The position numbers and the translations under genes are program-made. The notes under the pieces were generated by a model. The model had not been told where the DNA came from, ran no database searches, and worked only from the letters and a program-made list of their open reading frames with translations. This document shows positions 41,530 through 49,832 of a DNA stretch of 64,000 bases, piece by piece. The DNA is taken from positions 5,890,001-5,954,000 of the forward strand of contig CP136534.1 in the NCBI GenBank assembly GCA_051016205.1, read 5' to 3'. Numbering within the stretch: the stretch's first letter is position 1; every line of letters starts with the position of its first letter. The DNA is from Acuticoccus sp051016205 (lineage in GTDB: Bacteria > Pseudomonadota > Alphaproteobacteria > Rhizobiales > Amorphaceae).

Positions 41530-42155
41530 ATCCAATATCACGAGCGGCTCCCCTCGCGCTGAATTTCAGTTTGTCTGGCGGAGCCTTGCTGTATCCAGCT
41601 GTGTCACAGATATGCTTAGATCCCTAACTGGAGCAACGGCTCCCTAGCGCTTCCCAACGAAGCCGACGCCTCATTGGCTCTCTCGTGTGGTCGGCAATCC
41701 GCTTCAACCCTGTTCTTGATGACCTGAATGAGACCAATGACAGCGCCGACCCGGCCGCGAAGTGAGGCCGCCAGGAATGCCCACCAAGTCGCCCATGGTG
41801 TGCCCGTATTGCAAGACCGCCACGAGACCGTCCTCGGCCAACACCGTTCCATGGCGATGGCGTGGCCGCTTTCCACGCACGGGTGTTTGCTCCAACCCAC
41901 GCTGAGTGCCTTACTGCCAGCCTAGCCGATGATGTTCTCCGCCCGCGCCCTTGCACGCCTTACCGGAAGGAGCGAAGTTGGATGGCCTTGCGGCGGGGCC
42001 CCTGCATATGCTGAAAGACCGTGCAAGGATCGCCAAAAGCGATCATGGAGCGACGGACCACGGGATTGTTCGCTGGCGAAACATCGTGCGCTGGCGCTAT
42101 CGCGTGAACGACGTTATCTCAGGACACCGTTTCATTTCGCAGACGAAAGGCCACC
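41530..42155. other. Gene-poor region, nothing supported
   Basis: 626 bp with overlapping short frames in several phases but none with a recognisable product. Together with the preceding orphan gene it looks like acquired or degenerate sequence. The last part must contain the promoter of the YdcH gene. Confidence 0.5.
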
Positions 42156-42398
42156 ATGTCTCACGTTCCGCACGAGCTCGCAGAGGAGTTTCCCGAGCAC
42201 ATCGACGCGATGCACCGCCTGAAGAGCGAAAACGCGCACTTCGCCAAGCTTGCCGATAAGTATCATGAGCTGAACCGCGCCGTTCATCGCGCCGAAACCG
42301 ATATTGAGCCGACCTCCGACGACCACATGACGGATATGCGCAAGCATCGCGCCCACCTAAAGGACGAGATCGCAGCGTTTCTAAGCCAGCACGGCTGA
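42156..42398 (+). CDS. YdcH-family (DUF465) small protein
   Basis: An 80-residue helical-hairpin protein of the YdcH/DUF465 family, common in alphaproteobacteria. Conserved wording: LAEEFPEHIDAMHRLKSENAH, FAKLADKYHELNRAVHRAE, HMTDMRKHRAHLKDEIAAFL. ATG 42156 follows AAAGG. Its role is unknown; members are small cytosolic coiled coils. It is independent of the following DeoR operon (211 bp gap). Confidence 0.88.
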   Translation: MSHVPHELAEEFPEHIDAMHRLKSENAHFAKLADKYHELNRAVHRAETDIEPTSDDHMTDMRKHRAHLKDEIAAFLSQHG

Positions 42399-42554
42399 TC
42401 GGGCCGCCCGCGCCACGCCAAACTAGCGCGCGGCGGCTGCGGCGGTGATCTGCTGATCGCCAGGGCGGAGCGCGGCCGCCCCGGCCCCGTGCACTCCTGA
42501 AAGTCTGAGCGGTTCGGTAGAAATCTCGCCCCGCTCGGGTGCGATCTGGCAATA

Positions 42555-42584
42555 ATGCGCGAAAAGTGTCAGAAGTGCGCAAGA
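42555..42584. promoter_or_regulatory. Phased repeats before deoR (candidate operator)
   Basis: ATGCGCGAAA-, GTGTCAGAA- and GTGCGCAAG-like units spaced 11 and 9 bp, about 26 bp before the regulator's start. They resemble the clearer units at 44517 and 48769, suggesting autoregulation. The match is loose. Confidence 0.4.
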
Positions 42585-42609
42585 TGGTGTGCAGCACACG
42601 GAGACACAG

Positions 42610-43386
42610 GTGGAGAAGCTTCCGCCTCAGCGACATGCCTTGATCCTGGAGATGGTTCGCGCACACGGCGCGGCCTCGATCCATTCCCTTGCCGAGCACC
42701 TCAGCGTGTCGCCCTCGACGGTGCGGCGCGACCTGGAATACCTGACCGAAGGCGGCTACCTGGAACGCACCCATGGAGGCGCTGTCAGCCGCCGCTCGCC
42801 AAGCGCACGATTTGAGGTGGATGCGTCCATCGCAGCGGAGACCGCGCGGGACGAAAAACGGGCCATTGGCGCGGAAGCCGCGCGCCGCGTGGTGGCTGGC
42901 CAAAGCGTCATCTTCGATGCGAGTTCGACGGTGCGGGCGGCCGCGGAGCACGTCATCGGCCTTGGTGTAGCTCTGACGGCGGTCACCAACGATCTTGTGA
43001 CGGCCCGCATCCTCGTGGGAACTCAGGCCGTCGAAACCGTTGTGGCAGGCGGTACCGTCCTTGCCGGCACGACGACGTTGGTCGGAGAGCCTGCCCACGG
43101 GTTCTTGTCGCGCATCCACGCCGACATCGCCTTTATTGGCGTTCATACCATCTCCGGCAACGTGTTGACCGAGACCTCCCTTGAGGTTGCGCGGATGAAG
43201 CAACTCATGATCGCCGCGGCCAGCCGGGTGATTGTCTTGGCGGATTCAGGAAAGTTTACGAGCCCCGCCTTTGTGGAAATCTGCCGCATCAGCGAAGTGA
43301 GCGAAATCATCACCGATGCGGGCGCCAACCCCCAAAGGCTTAACGAGCTGCGCTCGGCCGGCGTGGAGTGCACCGTAGCACCATGA
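42610..43386 (+). CDS. DeoR-family transcriptional regulator
   Basis: A 258-residue repressor-type regulator. The N-terminal winged helix is DeoR-typical (RHALILEMVRAHGAASIHSL, LSVSPSTVRRDLEYL, LERTHGGAV), and the C-terminal DeoRC sensor domain contains IFDASSTVRAAAEHV, TAVTNDLVTARIL and VIVLADSGKFTSPAF, which binds phosphorylated sugars. GTG 42610, six bases after GGAG, is preferred to GTG 42589. Its stop overlaps the kinase start (ATGA), tying it to four-carbon acid sugar metabolism; a 4-phospho-acid is a plausible effector. Confidence 0.9.
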   Translation: MEKLPPQRHALILEMVRAHGAASIHSLAEHLSVSPSTVRRDLEYLTEGGYLERTHGGAVSRRSPSARFEVDASIAAETARDEKRAIGAEAARRVVAGQSVIFDASSTVRAAAEHVIGLGVALTAVTNDLVTARILVGTQAVETVVAGGTVLAGTTTLVGEPAHGFLSRIHADIAFIGVHTISGNVLTETSLEVARMKQLMIAAASRVIVLADSGKFTSPAFVEICRISEVSEIITDAGANPQRLNELRSAGVECTVAP

Positions 43387-44510
43387 GCGTGCGGATCCTC
43401 GCCGACGACCTTTCCGGAGCGCTGGACACGGCGGTGATGTTCGCCGGCGCTCATAACGCCACCGTCACGTGGGGACCGGCTCCAGGTGCACAGAGCCTCG
43501 CCCACTGCCTCAACACGCGCGCCTTGCCTGAGGACGCCGCAGCCGAGGCGATGGCGGCAGCATCCCATTGGCTTATGGCCGGCGACATCGCGTTCAAGAA
43601 GTGCGACAGCAGGCTGCGCGGGCACGTGGCGGCAGAACTTGCGGCCATGTGCACTGCCGCCAGGATTGGCCGTGTGATTGTGGCGCCCAGCTACCCTGCC
43701 CAGGGACGGATTGTGGTCGACGGGCGCGTGGTGACGCACAGCAAGCGCGGCTGCGTACGCGAACCGGTGGACCTGCGCGCCCAACTGACTGCGGCGGGTG
43801 TCAACGCACGGCACATCCGGGCAGGCGCTGCGGTGGGTGATGGGATCACGATCGCCGATGCCCGTACCGACAGCGATCTTGACCTTATCGTTGAGGCTGG
43901 GCTTTACCGCGACGCACCCGTTTTGTGGTGCGGTTCGGCAGGTCTTGCTGGTGCCCTTGCCCGTCGCCTCGATACGCCGGCGCCGCGGCCTGCGCGCCCG
44001 CAGGGTCCATGTCTGCTCGCCATCGGCACAAACCACCCGTCGACGCAGCACCAGGTGACTGCCCTGCGTTCGGCGGCAGCGCTGCCACGGCCGCTCTTCG
44101 AAGCGCCAATCCCCGATGAGCGCGACTCAACGAGCGACAGTGAAGCAGCAAGCAGCGGCCAGATCACGAAGGCGTTACAGGCAGGCAAGCACGTCCTTGT
44201 CATGCTTTCGCCAACGGAGCCGTGTGACCCCGGAGAGGCACGCGCTGTGGTGCGCAAGAGCATCGCACACCTTGCCAAGCTGGCACCGGAACCATCGGCG
44301 GCCATTGTCACCGGCGGCGCAACGCTCAGGACCCTCATGGATGCCACCAATGCCAGCGCCATAACGCTCCACGGTGTGTTCGCCGAGGGCGTGCCTGTGG
44401 GGCGAATTGTCGGCGGTGCCTGGGACGGCACAACCATCGTGTCCAAGTCCGGCGGATTCGGAAATGCGGATCTCCTGGTCGCCCTGCTCCGGGCTGCTGA
44501 TCGGATCTGA
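43383..44510 (+). CDS. Four-carbon acid sugar kinase (OtnK/DtnK family)
   Basis: A 375-residue ATP-dependent kinase of the former DUF1537 family, phosphorylating D-threonate, L-threonate or D-erythronate at O4. The N-terminal domain has RILADDLSGALDTAVMFA, KKCDSRLRGHVAAEL and VIVAPSYPAQGRIVVDGRV, which binds the acid sugar; the C-terminal nucleotide domain has AIVTGGATLRTLMDA, GVPVGRIVGGAWDGTTIVSK and KSGGFGNADLL. It is coupled to deoR by ATGA and followed 67 bp later by its usual partner, a PdxA2-type dehydrogenase. Confidence 0.9.
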   Translation: MSVRILADDLSGALDTAVMFAGAHNATVTWGPAPGAQSLAHCLNTRALPEDAAAEAMAAASHWLMAGDIAFKKCDSRLRGHVAAELAAMCTAARIGRVIVAPSYPAQGRIVVDGRVVTHSKRGCVREPVDLRAQLTAAGVNARHIRAGAAVGDGITIADARTDSDLDLIVEAGLYRDAPVLWCGSAGLAGALARRLDTPAPRPARPQGPCLLAIGTNHPSTQHQVTALRSAAALPRPLFEAPIPDERDSTSDSEAASSGQITKALQAGKHVLVMLSPTEPCDPGEARAVVRKSIAHLAKLAPEPSAAIVTGGATLRTLMDATNASAITLHGVFAEGVPVGRIVGGAWDGTTIVSKSGGFGNADLLVALLRAADRI

Positions 44511-44516
44511 AGGCAG

Positions 44517-44556
44517 TTGCTCAAATTTGCTCAAAAATGCTAAAATCTGCATCGAC
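44517..44556. promoter_or_regulatory. 10-bp-phased repeats before pdxA2 (candidate DeoR operator)
   Basis: Four head-to-tail units of exactly 10 bp: TTGCTCAAAT, TTGCTCAAAA, ATGCTAAAAT, CTGCATCGAC. They end 21 bp before the gene start. One-turn spacing suits cooperative binding on one helix face, and similar units lie between the two ABC operons. Confidence 0.55.
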
Positions 44557-44577
44557 TGATGCGCGTGGAGGCGGATT

Positions 44578-45594
44578 GTGACACGGCTTGCCATTACCAT
44601 GGGCGACCCCGCCGGCGTTGGGCCAGAAATCATCATGAAGGCCCTTCAGCGCATCGAGCAGAGGCCGGACGAGGATAAGCCCGTCCTCGTGGTTCTCGGC
44701 TGCGCGAAAGCGCTTGAGCAAAGTGCCGAGACGCTCGGCATGCGCCCGCCTCCCCGCATCGGCCTTGACGATGTTGCGACCGCCACCGGCATCGCCTGCG
44801 TTGCCCTCGACGAGGATGTTCCCGTCCCGGCGTTGGGTGTTGTGAGTTCTGCTGGGGGGGAGTTCGCCTACCGTGCCATTGAGGAAGCGGTCCACCTGTC
44901 GGCGTCGGGTGCCATCGATGCGATGGTGACGGCCCCGCTCAACAAAGAAGCGCTTAACCTCGCCGGCCACCACTTTGCCGGCCACACGGATATGCTGGCC
45001 CACCTGACGGGGGTGAAGGGCTCGGTGATGATGCTGGCGCACGGCACCTTTCGTGTCACCCACCTCACCACCCATGTGGCGCTGGCGGATGTGCCCAAGC
45101 TGCTGACGCCGGAGCGGCTGTCGCGGGTGCTGGATCTGACGCTGGAAGCGCTTCGTCGGCTGGGGGTGGAGAAGCCTCGCATCGCCGTCGCAGCGCTCAA
45201 CCCCCATGCCGGCGAGGGCGGCATCTTCGGCCGGGAAGATATCGACGTCACAACGCCCCTGGTGAAAGACTATCAGCGGCGCGGCCATGCCATCGAAGGC
45301 CCTGTCCCAGGCGACACAGTGTTCGTTAAGCTGCGGGGCGGACGATACGATGCCGTGGTCGCCATGTACCACGATCAAGGTCACGTACCGGTCAAGCTTC
45401 TGGGCTTCCAAACAGACCCTGAAACAGGAGAGTGGACGGCACTCAACGGTGTGAACGTGACCCTTGGCCTGCCGCTGATCCGCACCTCGGTGGATCACGG
45501 CACAGCGTTCGACATTGCTGGCAAGGGAATTGCCAACGCCGACAGCCTGGTGGAGGCCATCGACTACGCCGTCGCACTCGCCGCCGCCGATTAG
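44578..45594 (+). CDS. pdxA2: PdxA2-type 4-phospho-acid-sugar 3-dehydrogenase
   Basis: A 338-residue metal- and NAD-dependent dehydrogenase of the PdxA family. Conserved segments: AITMGDPAGVGPEIIMKAL, VTAPLNKEALNLAGHHFAGHT (metal His), MMLAHGTFRVTHLTTH, NPHAGEGGIFGRED and MYHDQGHVPVKLL. PdxA in B6 synthesis uses 4-phosphohydroxythreonine; adjacency to the acid-sugar kinase makes PdxA2 activity (4-phospho-D-threonate or -erythronate to DHAP and CO2) the better assignment. GTG 44578 has GGAGG eight bases upstream. Confidence 0.88.
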   Translation: MTRLAITMGDPAGVGPEIIMKALQRIEQRPDEDKPVLVVLGCAKALEQSAETLGMRPPPRIGLDDVATATGIACVALDEDVPVPALGVVSSAGGEFAYRAIEEAVHLSASGAIDAMVTAPLNKEALNLAGHHFAGHTDMLAHLTGVKGSVMMLAHGTFRVTHLTTHVALADVPKLLTPERLSRVLDLTLEALRRLGVEKPRIAVAALNPHAGEGGIFGREDIDVTTPLVKDYQRRGHAIEGPVPGDTVFVKLRGGRYDAVVAMYHDQGHVPVKLLGFQTDPETGEWTALNGVNVTLGLPLIRTSVDHGTAFDIAGKGIANADSLVEAIDYAVALAAAD

Positions 45595-45659
45595 GACAAA
45601 GGGTCTTTTGTCGATCGGCCCTTAAGGCAACGCCCTCACGTGGCCCACACGCGGTAAGG

Positions 45660-45689
45660 CCGGCGCGCCCCCTGTTGAGGCCGCGCCGG
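45660..45689. terminator. GC-rich inverted repeat between convergent genes
   Basis: CCGGCGCG / CGCGCCGG, 8 bp with a 14-base loop, in the 119-bp gap between pdxA2 and the convergent binding-protein gene. There is no T tract on either side; a weak bidirectional terminator is possible. Confidence 0.35.
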
Positions 45690-45713
45690 TCGATGGCGTC
45701 GTGTCTGCTCCGC

Positions 45714-46742
45714 TTACTCGGCGAGCTTGGCGTCGATGTCGAGCATTTCCTTAGGCACGAACTCGCGGATCTTGTCTGTGGAGTCCAGCGTGCGAAGGGC
45801 GGTGTAGGCAACGCGCTCGATGTCACCCTCATTGCCATTGAGATGCTGGATCAGCGCTTGGGCAGAGTTTGCGCCCATGGACCGCGGATCACGGAAGACG
45901 GCAACGCCGATCTTGCCGCGCGCCACCATCTCCAACTCGTCAGGCTGGCCGCCCATGCCTGTCACGAGGACATCGTCAAGCTTCCCCTCTGCCTCCAGCG
46001 CCGACATGGTGCCAAGGCCCATGACCGAGTTCATGGCGACAATGGCTTCCACATTGGGGTAGGCGATGAGGGCGCGCTCCACCTCGTTGTAGGCTTTCTC
46101 GCGCTGGAAGTCGCCGTAGCCCTCATAGATGATGTTGGCGGTAAAGCCTTCGGTCTCTTCCATCCCTTTCAGGACGCCATTGCCGCGCGCCTGGCTGATC
46201 TCGGAGGCGACAGGACCCCAAATCATGATGACGTCGGCTTTGTCCTTGCCGGCGCTCTTGAACGTCTCGGCAATCCAGCGGCCTGTGGCCTCACCCATCT
46301 GACCATGGTTGTAGACCGACCAGTTGAGCACCTGGTCCTCGAAGGGGAATTTTGAGTCCGCATCGGGCTCGTAGTCCACCATCAGGAGCTTGGTGCCTGC
46401 GTCGGCCACCATCATCAGGCCCGGCGTGTTCTGCTCAAGGCTTGAGGGGCCGAACACCATATAGTCCAGCTTCAGGTTGGCCATATTTTCAAGGATGCGC
46501 AGCATCTCGTCATGGCGGTTGGAGGCGGTGGGCGCGGCCTGGAACATCTCGTATTCGATGCCCTCGGCGTCGAGCCGCTCGCGGAAGCCGATTTCAAGCT
46601 GCCCGAAGAGATCGGTGATGTCGTGCTGGTGCGAGACGAAGCCGATGCGCACAGGGTCGTCCTGTGCCAGCGCCGGCGTTGCCGCGGTCCCGAGCGCCCC
46701 TGCCATCGCAAGCGCGGCAATCCCCAGAAGTGTCTTCTTCAT
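45714..46742 (-). CDS. Ribose-type periplasmic substrate-binding protein (system A)
   Basis: A 342-residue sugar-binding protein of the Peripla_BP_4 family. The signal peptide is MKKTLLGIAALAMAGALGTA and on to ALAQ. Mature features: VRIGFVSHQHDITDLFGQLE, YMVFGPSSLEQNTPG, VDYEPDADSKFP, MIWGPVASEISQARGNGVLKG and NSVMGLGTMSALEAEG. ATG 46742 has GGGAG upstream. It is the last gene of the minus-strand operon ATPase-permease-binding protein, 41 bp after the permease stop. Its sequence is related to the second binding protein at 50892 (both have EGYGDFQRE/EHYGDFQRE blocks), so the two systems share ancestry. Confidence 0.9.
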   Translation of the reverse strand: MKKTLLGIAALAMAGALGTAATPALAQDDPVRIGFVSHQHDITDLFGQLEIGFRERLDAEGIEYEMFQAAPTASNRHDEMLRILENMANLKLDYMVFGPSSLEQNTPGLMMVADAGTKLLMVDYEPDADSKFPFEDQVLNWSVYNHGQMGEATGRWIAETFKSAGKDKADVIMIWGPVASEISQARGNGVLKGMEETEGFTANIIYEGYGDFQREKAYNEVERALIAYPNVEAIVAMNSVMGLGTMSALEAEGKLDDVLVTGMGGQPDELEMVARGKIGVAVFRDPRSMGANSAQALIQHLNGNEGDIERVAYTALRTLDSTDKIREFVPKEMLDIDAKLAE

Positions 46743-46783
46743 GTCTCTCCCTTTCCCGTTCGTTTTGTTTTTTCGTCAGAGCC

Positions 46784-47767
46784 TCAGTTTCGCGGGCCCT
46801 TTTGTTGAAGCTGCAAGGCGACTGCGGCGATGATGAGAAGGCCGAGGACCATGCGTTGAACGAAGAAGCCTGCGCCGGTCTGGATGAGGCCATTCTCCAA
46901 CATGCCGATGAGGTAGACGCCAAGCAGCGTCCCAATCATCGTGGAGCGCCCGCCGAACAGGTACGTCCCGCCCAGCACCACAGCCGCGATGACGTGAAGC
47001 TCCACGCCCTCCCCCATGGCGGCGGAGGATGAGTTGAGGCGCCCCATCAAGACGAGCGCGGCCACACCGGCGAGCGCCCCCTGAATGACGTAGGTGGAGG
47101 CCGTGACCGCGCGCACATTGATGCGCGTTGCCTCGGCCGCCTTGGGGTTGGAGCCGATGGCGGTGATGTAGCGCCCATAAAGTGTTCGGTTCAGAACAAT
47201 CCAGCCGATCACCACAATCACAAGGGCCAGGATCACCTGGATCGGGATGCCGAAGACACTGGCGCGGCCGGCCGCCGTCACCACGTCAGGCAGCCCCGTG
47301 ACAAGGTTCACGCCCATGAAATACTGGGTGAACCCTCGATAGGCCACAAACGTGCCGAGCGTCGCCAGCAGCGCCGGCACGCCCAGGACGGTGATGTTGA
47401 AGCCGTTGAATGCACCCAGCAGCGCCCCCAAGAGAACGGCGGCAGGGATGGCAAGAATGGGGTCGAGCCAGCCCTGCTCGAGCCCTGAGCCCACAACGGC
47501 GCCCACGACACCGATCATTGACCCTGTGGAGATGTCGATGCCGCCGGTGGACATCACCAGCGTTTGGCCAACGGCAAGGATCAGGAACACGGCGGCGGCC
47601 CGCATGATCGTGATCTGGTTCTGGGCCGTGTTGAAGGTATCGCCGGTGATGTAGGTGAACGTTGCGTAGAGCACGACAATGGCGATGGCGACGTTGAACC
47701 AGGGAAGGGCCGTCGCGCGATGCATGAGGCTTTGGCTGTCGTTGCCGGCGGCGCCGGTAGAACTCAT
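46784..47767 (-). CDS. Ribose-type ABC transporter permease (system A)
   Basis: A 327-residue RbsC/FrcC-like inner-membrane permease. It has STGGIDISTGSMIGVVGAVV, GVPALLATLGTFVAYRG, the coupling loop GRYITAIGSNPKAAEATRIN and the end block VVLGGTYLFGGRSTMIGTLL. The start ATG 47767 overlaps the ATPase stop (ATGA). It works with the ATPase at 47764-48534 and the binding protein at 45714-46742. Confidence 0.9.
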   Translation of the reverse strand: MSSTGAAGNDSQSLMHRATALPWFNVAIAIVVLYATFTYITGDTFNTAQNQITIMRAAAVFLILAVGQTLVMSTGGIDISTGSMIGVVGAVVGSGLEQGWLDPILAIPAAVLLGALLGAFNGFNITVLGVPALLATLGTFVAYRGFTQYFMGVNLVTGLPDVVTAAGRASVFGIPIQVILALVIVVIGWIVLNRTLYGRYITAIGSNPKAAEATRINVRAVTASTYVIQGALAGVAALVLMGRLNSSSAAMGEGVELHVIAAVVLGGTYLFGGRSTMIGTLLGVYLIGMLENGLIQTGAGFFVQRMVLGLLIIAAVALQLQQKGPRN

Positions 47768-48534
47768 GTGGCACGCTCCTCGATGTCGCCCACGATGAGG
47801 CGCACGATATCGGTCTTCGTCACGTCCTTGGCCTCGACCACCGCCTGCACGGCACCTGAGCGCATCACCGCGATGCGGTCGGCCACCTGAAACACGTGCT
47901 CAAGGTCATGGGAGATGATCATCATGGTCTGACCCTCCCGACGTAGCGTCTGAATGAGGGCGAGCACCTTGCGCACCTCCTCCACGCCAAGGGCCGCCGT
48001 CGGCTCGTCAAGCACCAGAAGCTCGCGCTTGCCCTTGCGGATCGAGCGGCCGATGGCCACGGCCTGGCGCTGTCCGCCGGAAAGGTTTGCGACCGGACGC
48101 TTGGGCGAGGGAATGTTGATCCTGAGGCGCTCAAGGGTCGCCACCGTCTCGGCGTCCATCTTGCGCGTGTCGGGAATGGAGAACCAGCCGAGCTTCAACC
48201 ACAACGGTTCATCACCGAGGAAAACGTTGGCCGCCACATCCATGGAGTTGGCAAGGGCAAGATCTTGATAGACCACCTCAATCCCCAGCGCGCCCGCATC
48301 CTTGGTGGAGCGGATGGAGACGGGATGGCCGCGCAACCGAATGGTACCGCTGTCGGGTGGCTGGGCGCCTGCGATGGCCTTCACGAGGGTGGACTTGCCG
48401 GCCCCGTTGTCGCCGACAAGTGCCATGCACTCGCCTTCGCGAACCTCAAGCGAGGCGCCTTGAAGCGCTCGAACACCGCCAAATCGCTTCACAAGGTCGT
48501 CGACCTGAAGCAGCGGCGTACCGCTTTGCCCCAT
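47764..48534 (-). CDS. Ribose/fructose-type ABC transporter single-domain ATPase (system A)
   Basis: A 256-residue ATPase of the FrcA type: only one nucleotide-binding domain, in contrast to the double-domain RbsA or GguA. Walker A is GDNGAGKST, Q-loop VVYQDLALANSMDVAANVFLG, signature LSGGQRQAVAIGRSI, Walker B LLVLDEPTAALGVEE and switch ISHDLEHVF. ATG 48534 has AAGGAGG six bases upstream, so the longer frame to 48597 is rejected. It is the first gene of the minus-strand operon. Confidence 0.9.
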   Translation of the reverse strand: MGQSGTPLLQVDDLVKRFGGVRALQGASLEVREGECMALVGDNGAGKSTLVKAIAGAQPPDSGTIRLRGHPVSIRSTKDAGALGIEVVYQDLALANSMDVAANVFLGDEPLWLKLGWFSIPDTRKMDAETVATLERLRINIPSPKRPVANLSGGQRQAVAIGRSIRKGKRELLVLDEPTAALGVEEVRKVLALIQTLRREGQTMMIISHDLEHVFQVADRIAVMRSGAVQAVVEAKDVTKTDIVRLIVGDIEERAT

Positions 48535-48922
48535 CGGCTGCCTCCTTGCTCTCCCTCCGCCCGCGGCGCCGTGACCTTGGGCAGGTGTCGCCGTCACCTC
48601 GTTGGGTGCCGGTCGTTGGCAATGACCTAAGCCAACCGCGCGCGTATTGTCAATTCACTTCATCTTCTTTCATTAGTGAGCATGGCACGCCATCGGTACA
48701 TACGGCTGCACTCGCGGCATTTTATAGCGCCCACCAATGTTCCGGAGGGTCTTGGTCATGAAATGTCTTGCGCAAAGCTGCGCACTGCTGCCAAATTGTT
48801 AACGTGCAACAACAAGCACCGCTGCGATCACAGCTGTGACCAGACGAATAAGCGCCGGCACACCGGTGCACGTCCTTAAAACCGGGCCACCCGCGATCGG
48901 CTCGGGCGCCATGGGAGGAACG
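48535..48922. promoter_or_regulatory. Divergent control region of the two ABC systems
   Basis: 388 bp between the divergent ATPase genes. It contains the phased repeats at 48769-48808; no gene is seen. The left two thirds show no recognised motif. Confidence 0.55.
48769..48808. promoter_or_regulatory. 10-bp-phased repeats between divergent ABC operons (candidate DeoR operator)
   Basis: Consecutive 10-bp units TTGCGCAAAG, CTGCGCACTG, CTGCCAAATT, GTTAACGTGC. The first unit matches the pdxA2 units (TTGCKCAAA). Position is 115 bp before the plus-strand ATPase start and within the divergent promoter region. Confidence 0.5.
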
Positions 48923-49762
48923 ATGGCTGACGACGCGAGCGCTGCTGCATCAGCAGCTGCCGAAGACAATCCATCGACAGCGACGCGCGGGGCAGGCCAA
49001 GAGCCGCTCCTCACCATGCGAGACATCTCCAAGGCGTTTGGCGGTTTGCGCGCGCTGATGGGCGTGGATCTTGATCTCTACCAAGGCGAAGTGCTGGCCA
49101 TCGTCGGCGACAACGGGGCCGGCAAGTCCACCCTCATCAAGGTGTTGACCGGTGTGCTCACCCCCGACACCGGCGAAATCACCATCGAGGGTGAGAGGGT
49201 GCGCATCTCCTCGCGCCGTCACGCCATGGATGCCGGAATTCAGGCGGTTTACCAGAACCTTGGCCTCGTCAATTCGCTGCCCGCGCCTGCCAATGTGTTC
49301 CTCGGCATGGAGCTCAGCACCAACATCCTCGGCCTGTCGATCCTGGATAACAAGAGGATGCGGCGCGAGACCGAGGCCATCTTGCGCGACCAGGTGGGCG
49401 TGACCATCGATGACCTCGACGCGCCGGTGCGATCCTTCTCGGGCGGCCAGCGCCAGGCGGTCGCCATTGCCCGCGCCGTCTATCAAAGCGACCTTAAGGT
49501 CCTTGTGATGGACGAGCCTATGGCCGCCCTCGGGCCGGAAGAAACCCGCCATACCCTGGAGCTGATCGAGGCCATCAAGGCCCGCGGCATCGCCGTCATC
49601 TTGATCAGCCACAACCTTGAGCACGTCTTTGCCGTCTCCGACCGCGTCCAGGTCATGCGCGGCGGCCGCCGCGCTGGCGTGGTGGAGGTGGCCAAGTCCT
49701 CACGCCAGGAGGTGCTGGGGCTGATCATCGGCTCTGATGTGCCCATGGGCGGCACGGCTTGA
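48923..49762 (+). CDS. Ribose/fructose-type ABC transporter single-domain ATPase (system B)
   Basis: A 279-residue single-domain ATPase paralogous to the divergent one. It has an Ala-rich extension of about 30 residues, then MRDISKAFGGLRALMGVDLD, Walker A GDNGAGKST, VYQNLGLVNSLPAPANVFLG, signature SGGQRQAVAIARAV, Walker B LVMDEPMAALGPEE and ISHNLEHVF. ATG 48923 has GGAGG eight bases upstream. First gene of the plus-strand system; the permease starts 70 bp after its stop. Confidence 0.9.
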   Translation: MADDASAAASAAAEDNPSTATRGAGQEPLLTMRDISKAFGGLRALMGVDLDLYQGEVLAIVGDNGAGKSTLIKVLTGVLTPDTGEITIEGERVRISSRRHAMDAGIQAVYQNLGLVNSLPAPANVFLGMELSTNILGLSILDNKRMRRETEAILRDQVGVTIDDLDAPVRSFSGGQRQAVAIARAVYQSDLKVLVMDEPMAALGPEETRHTLELIEAIKARGIAVILISHNLEHVFAVSDRVQVMRGGRRAGVVEVAKSSRQEVLGLIIGSDVPMGGTA

Positions 49763-49832
49763 TCGGCCCACACACGCACGAGCGTTCCGCCTGCGCGCGG
49801 AAAACCCTCCCCACCGAACTCACAGGCCACCG

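Noticed and set aside
41616..41956. Overlapping short frames on minus after the orphan hypothetical gene
   Set aside because: Three frames are open at once with no motif, a sign of chance openness rather than coding.
42097..43203. 368-codon frame on minus across YdcH and DeoR genes
   Set aside because: The YdcH and DeoR motifs are on plus; this translation is low-information and runs through the intergenic region.
44578..45594. Assignment of this gene to pyridoxal phosphate biosynthesis (PdxA)
   Set aside because: The overlap-level linkage of deoR with a four-carbon acid sugar kinase directly upstream favours PdxA2; B6-pathway neighbours (ksgA, surA) are absent.
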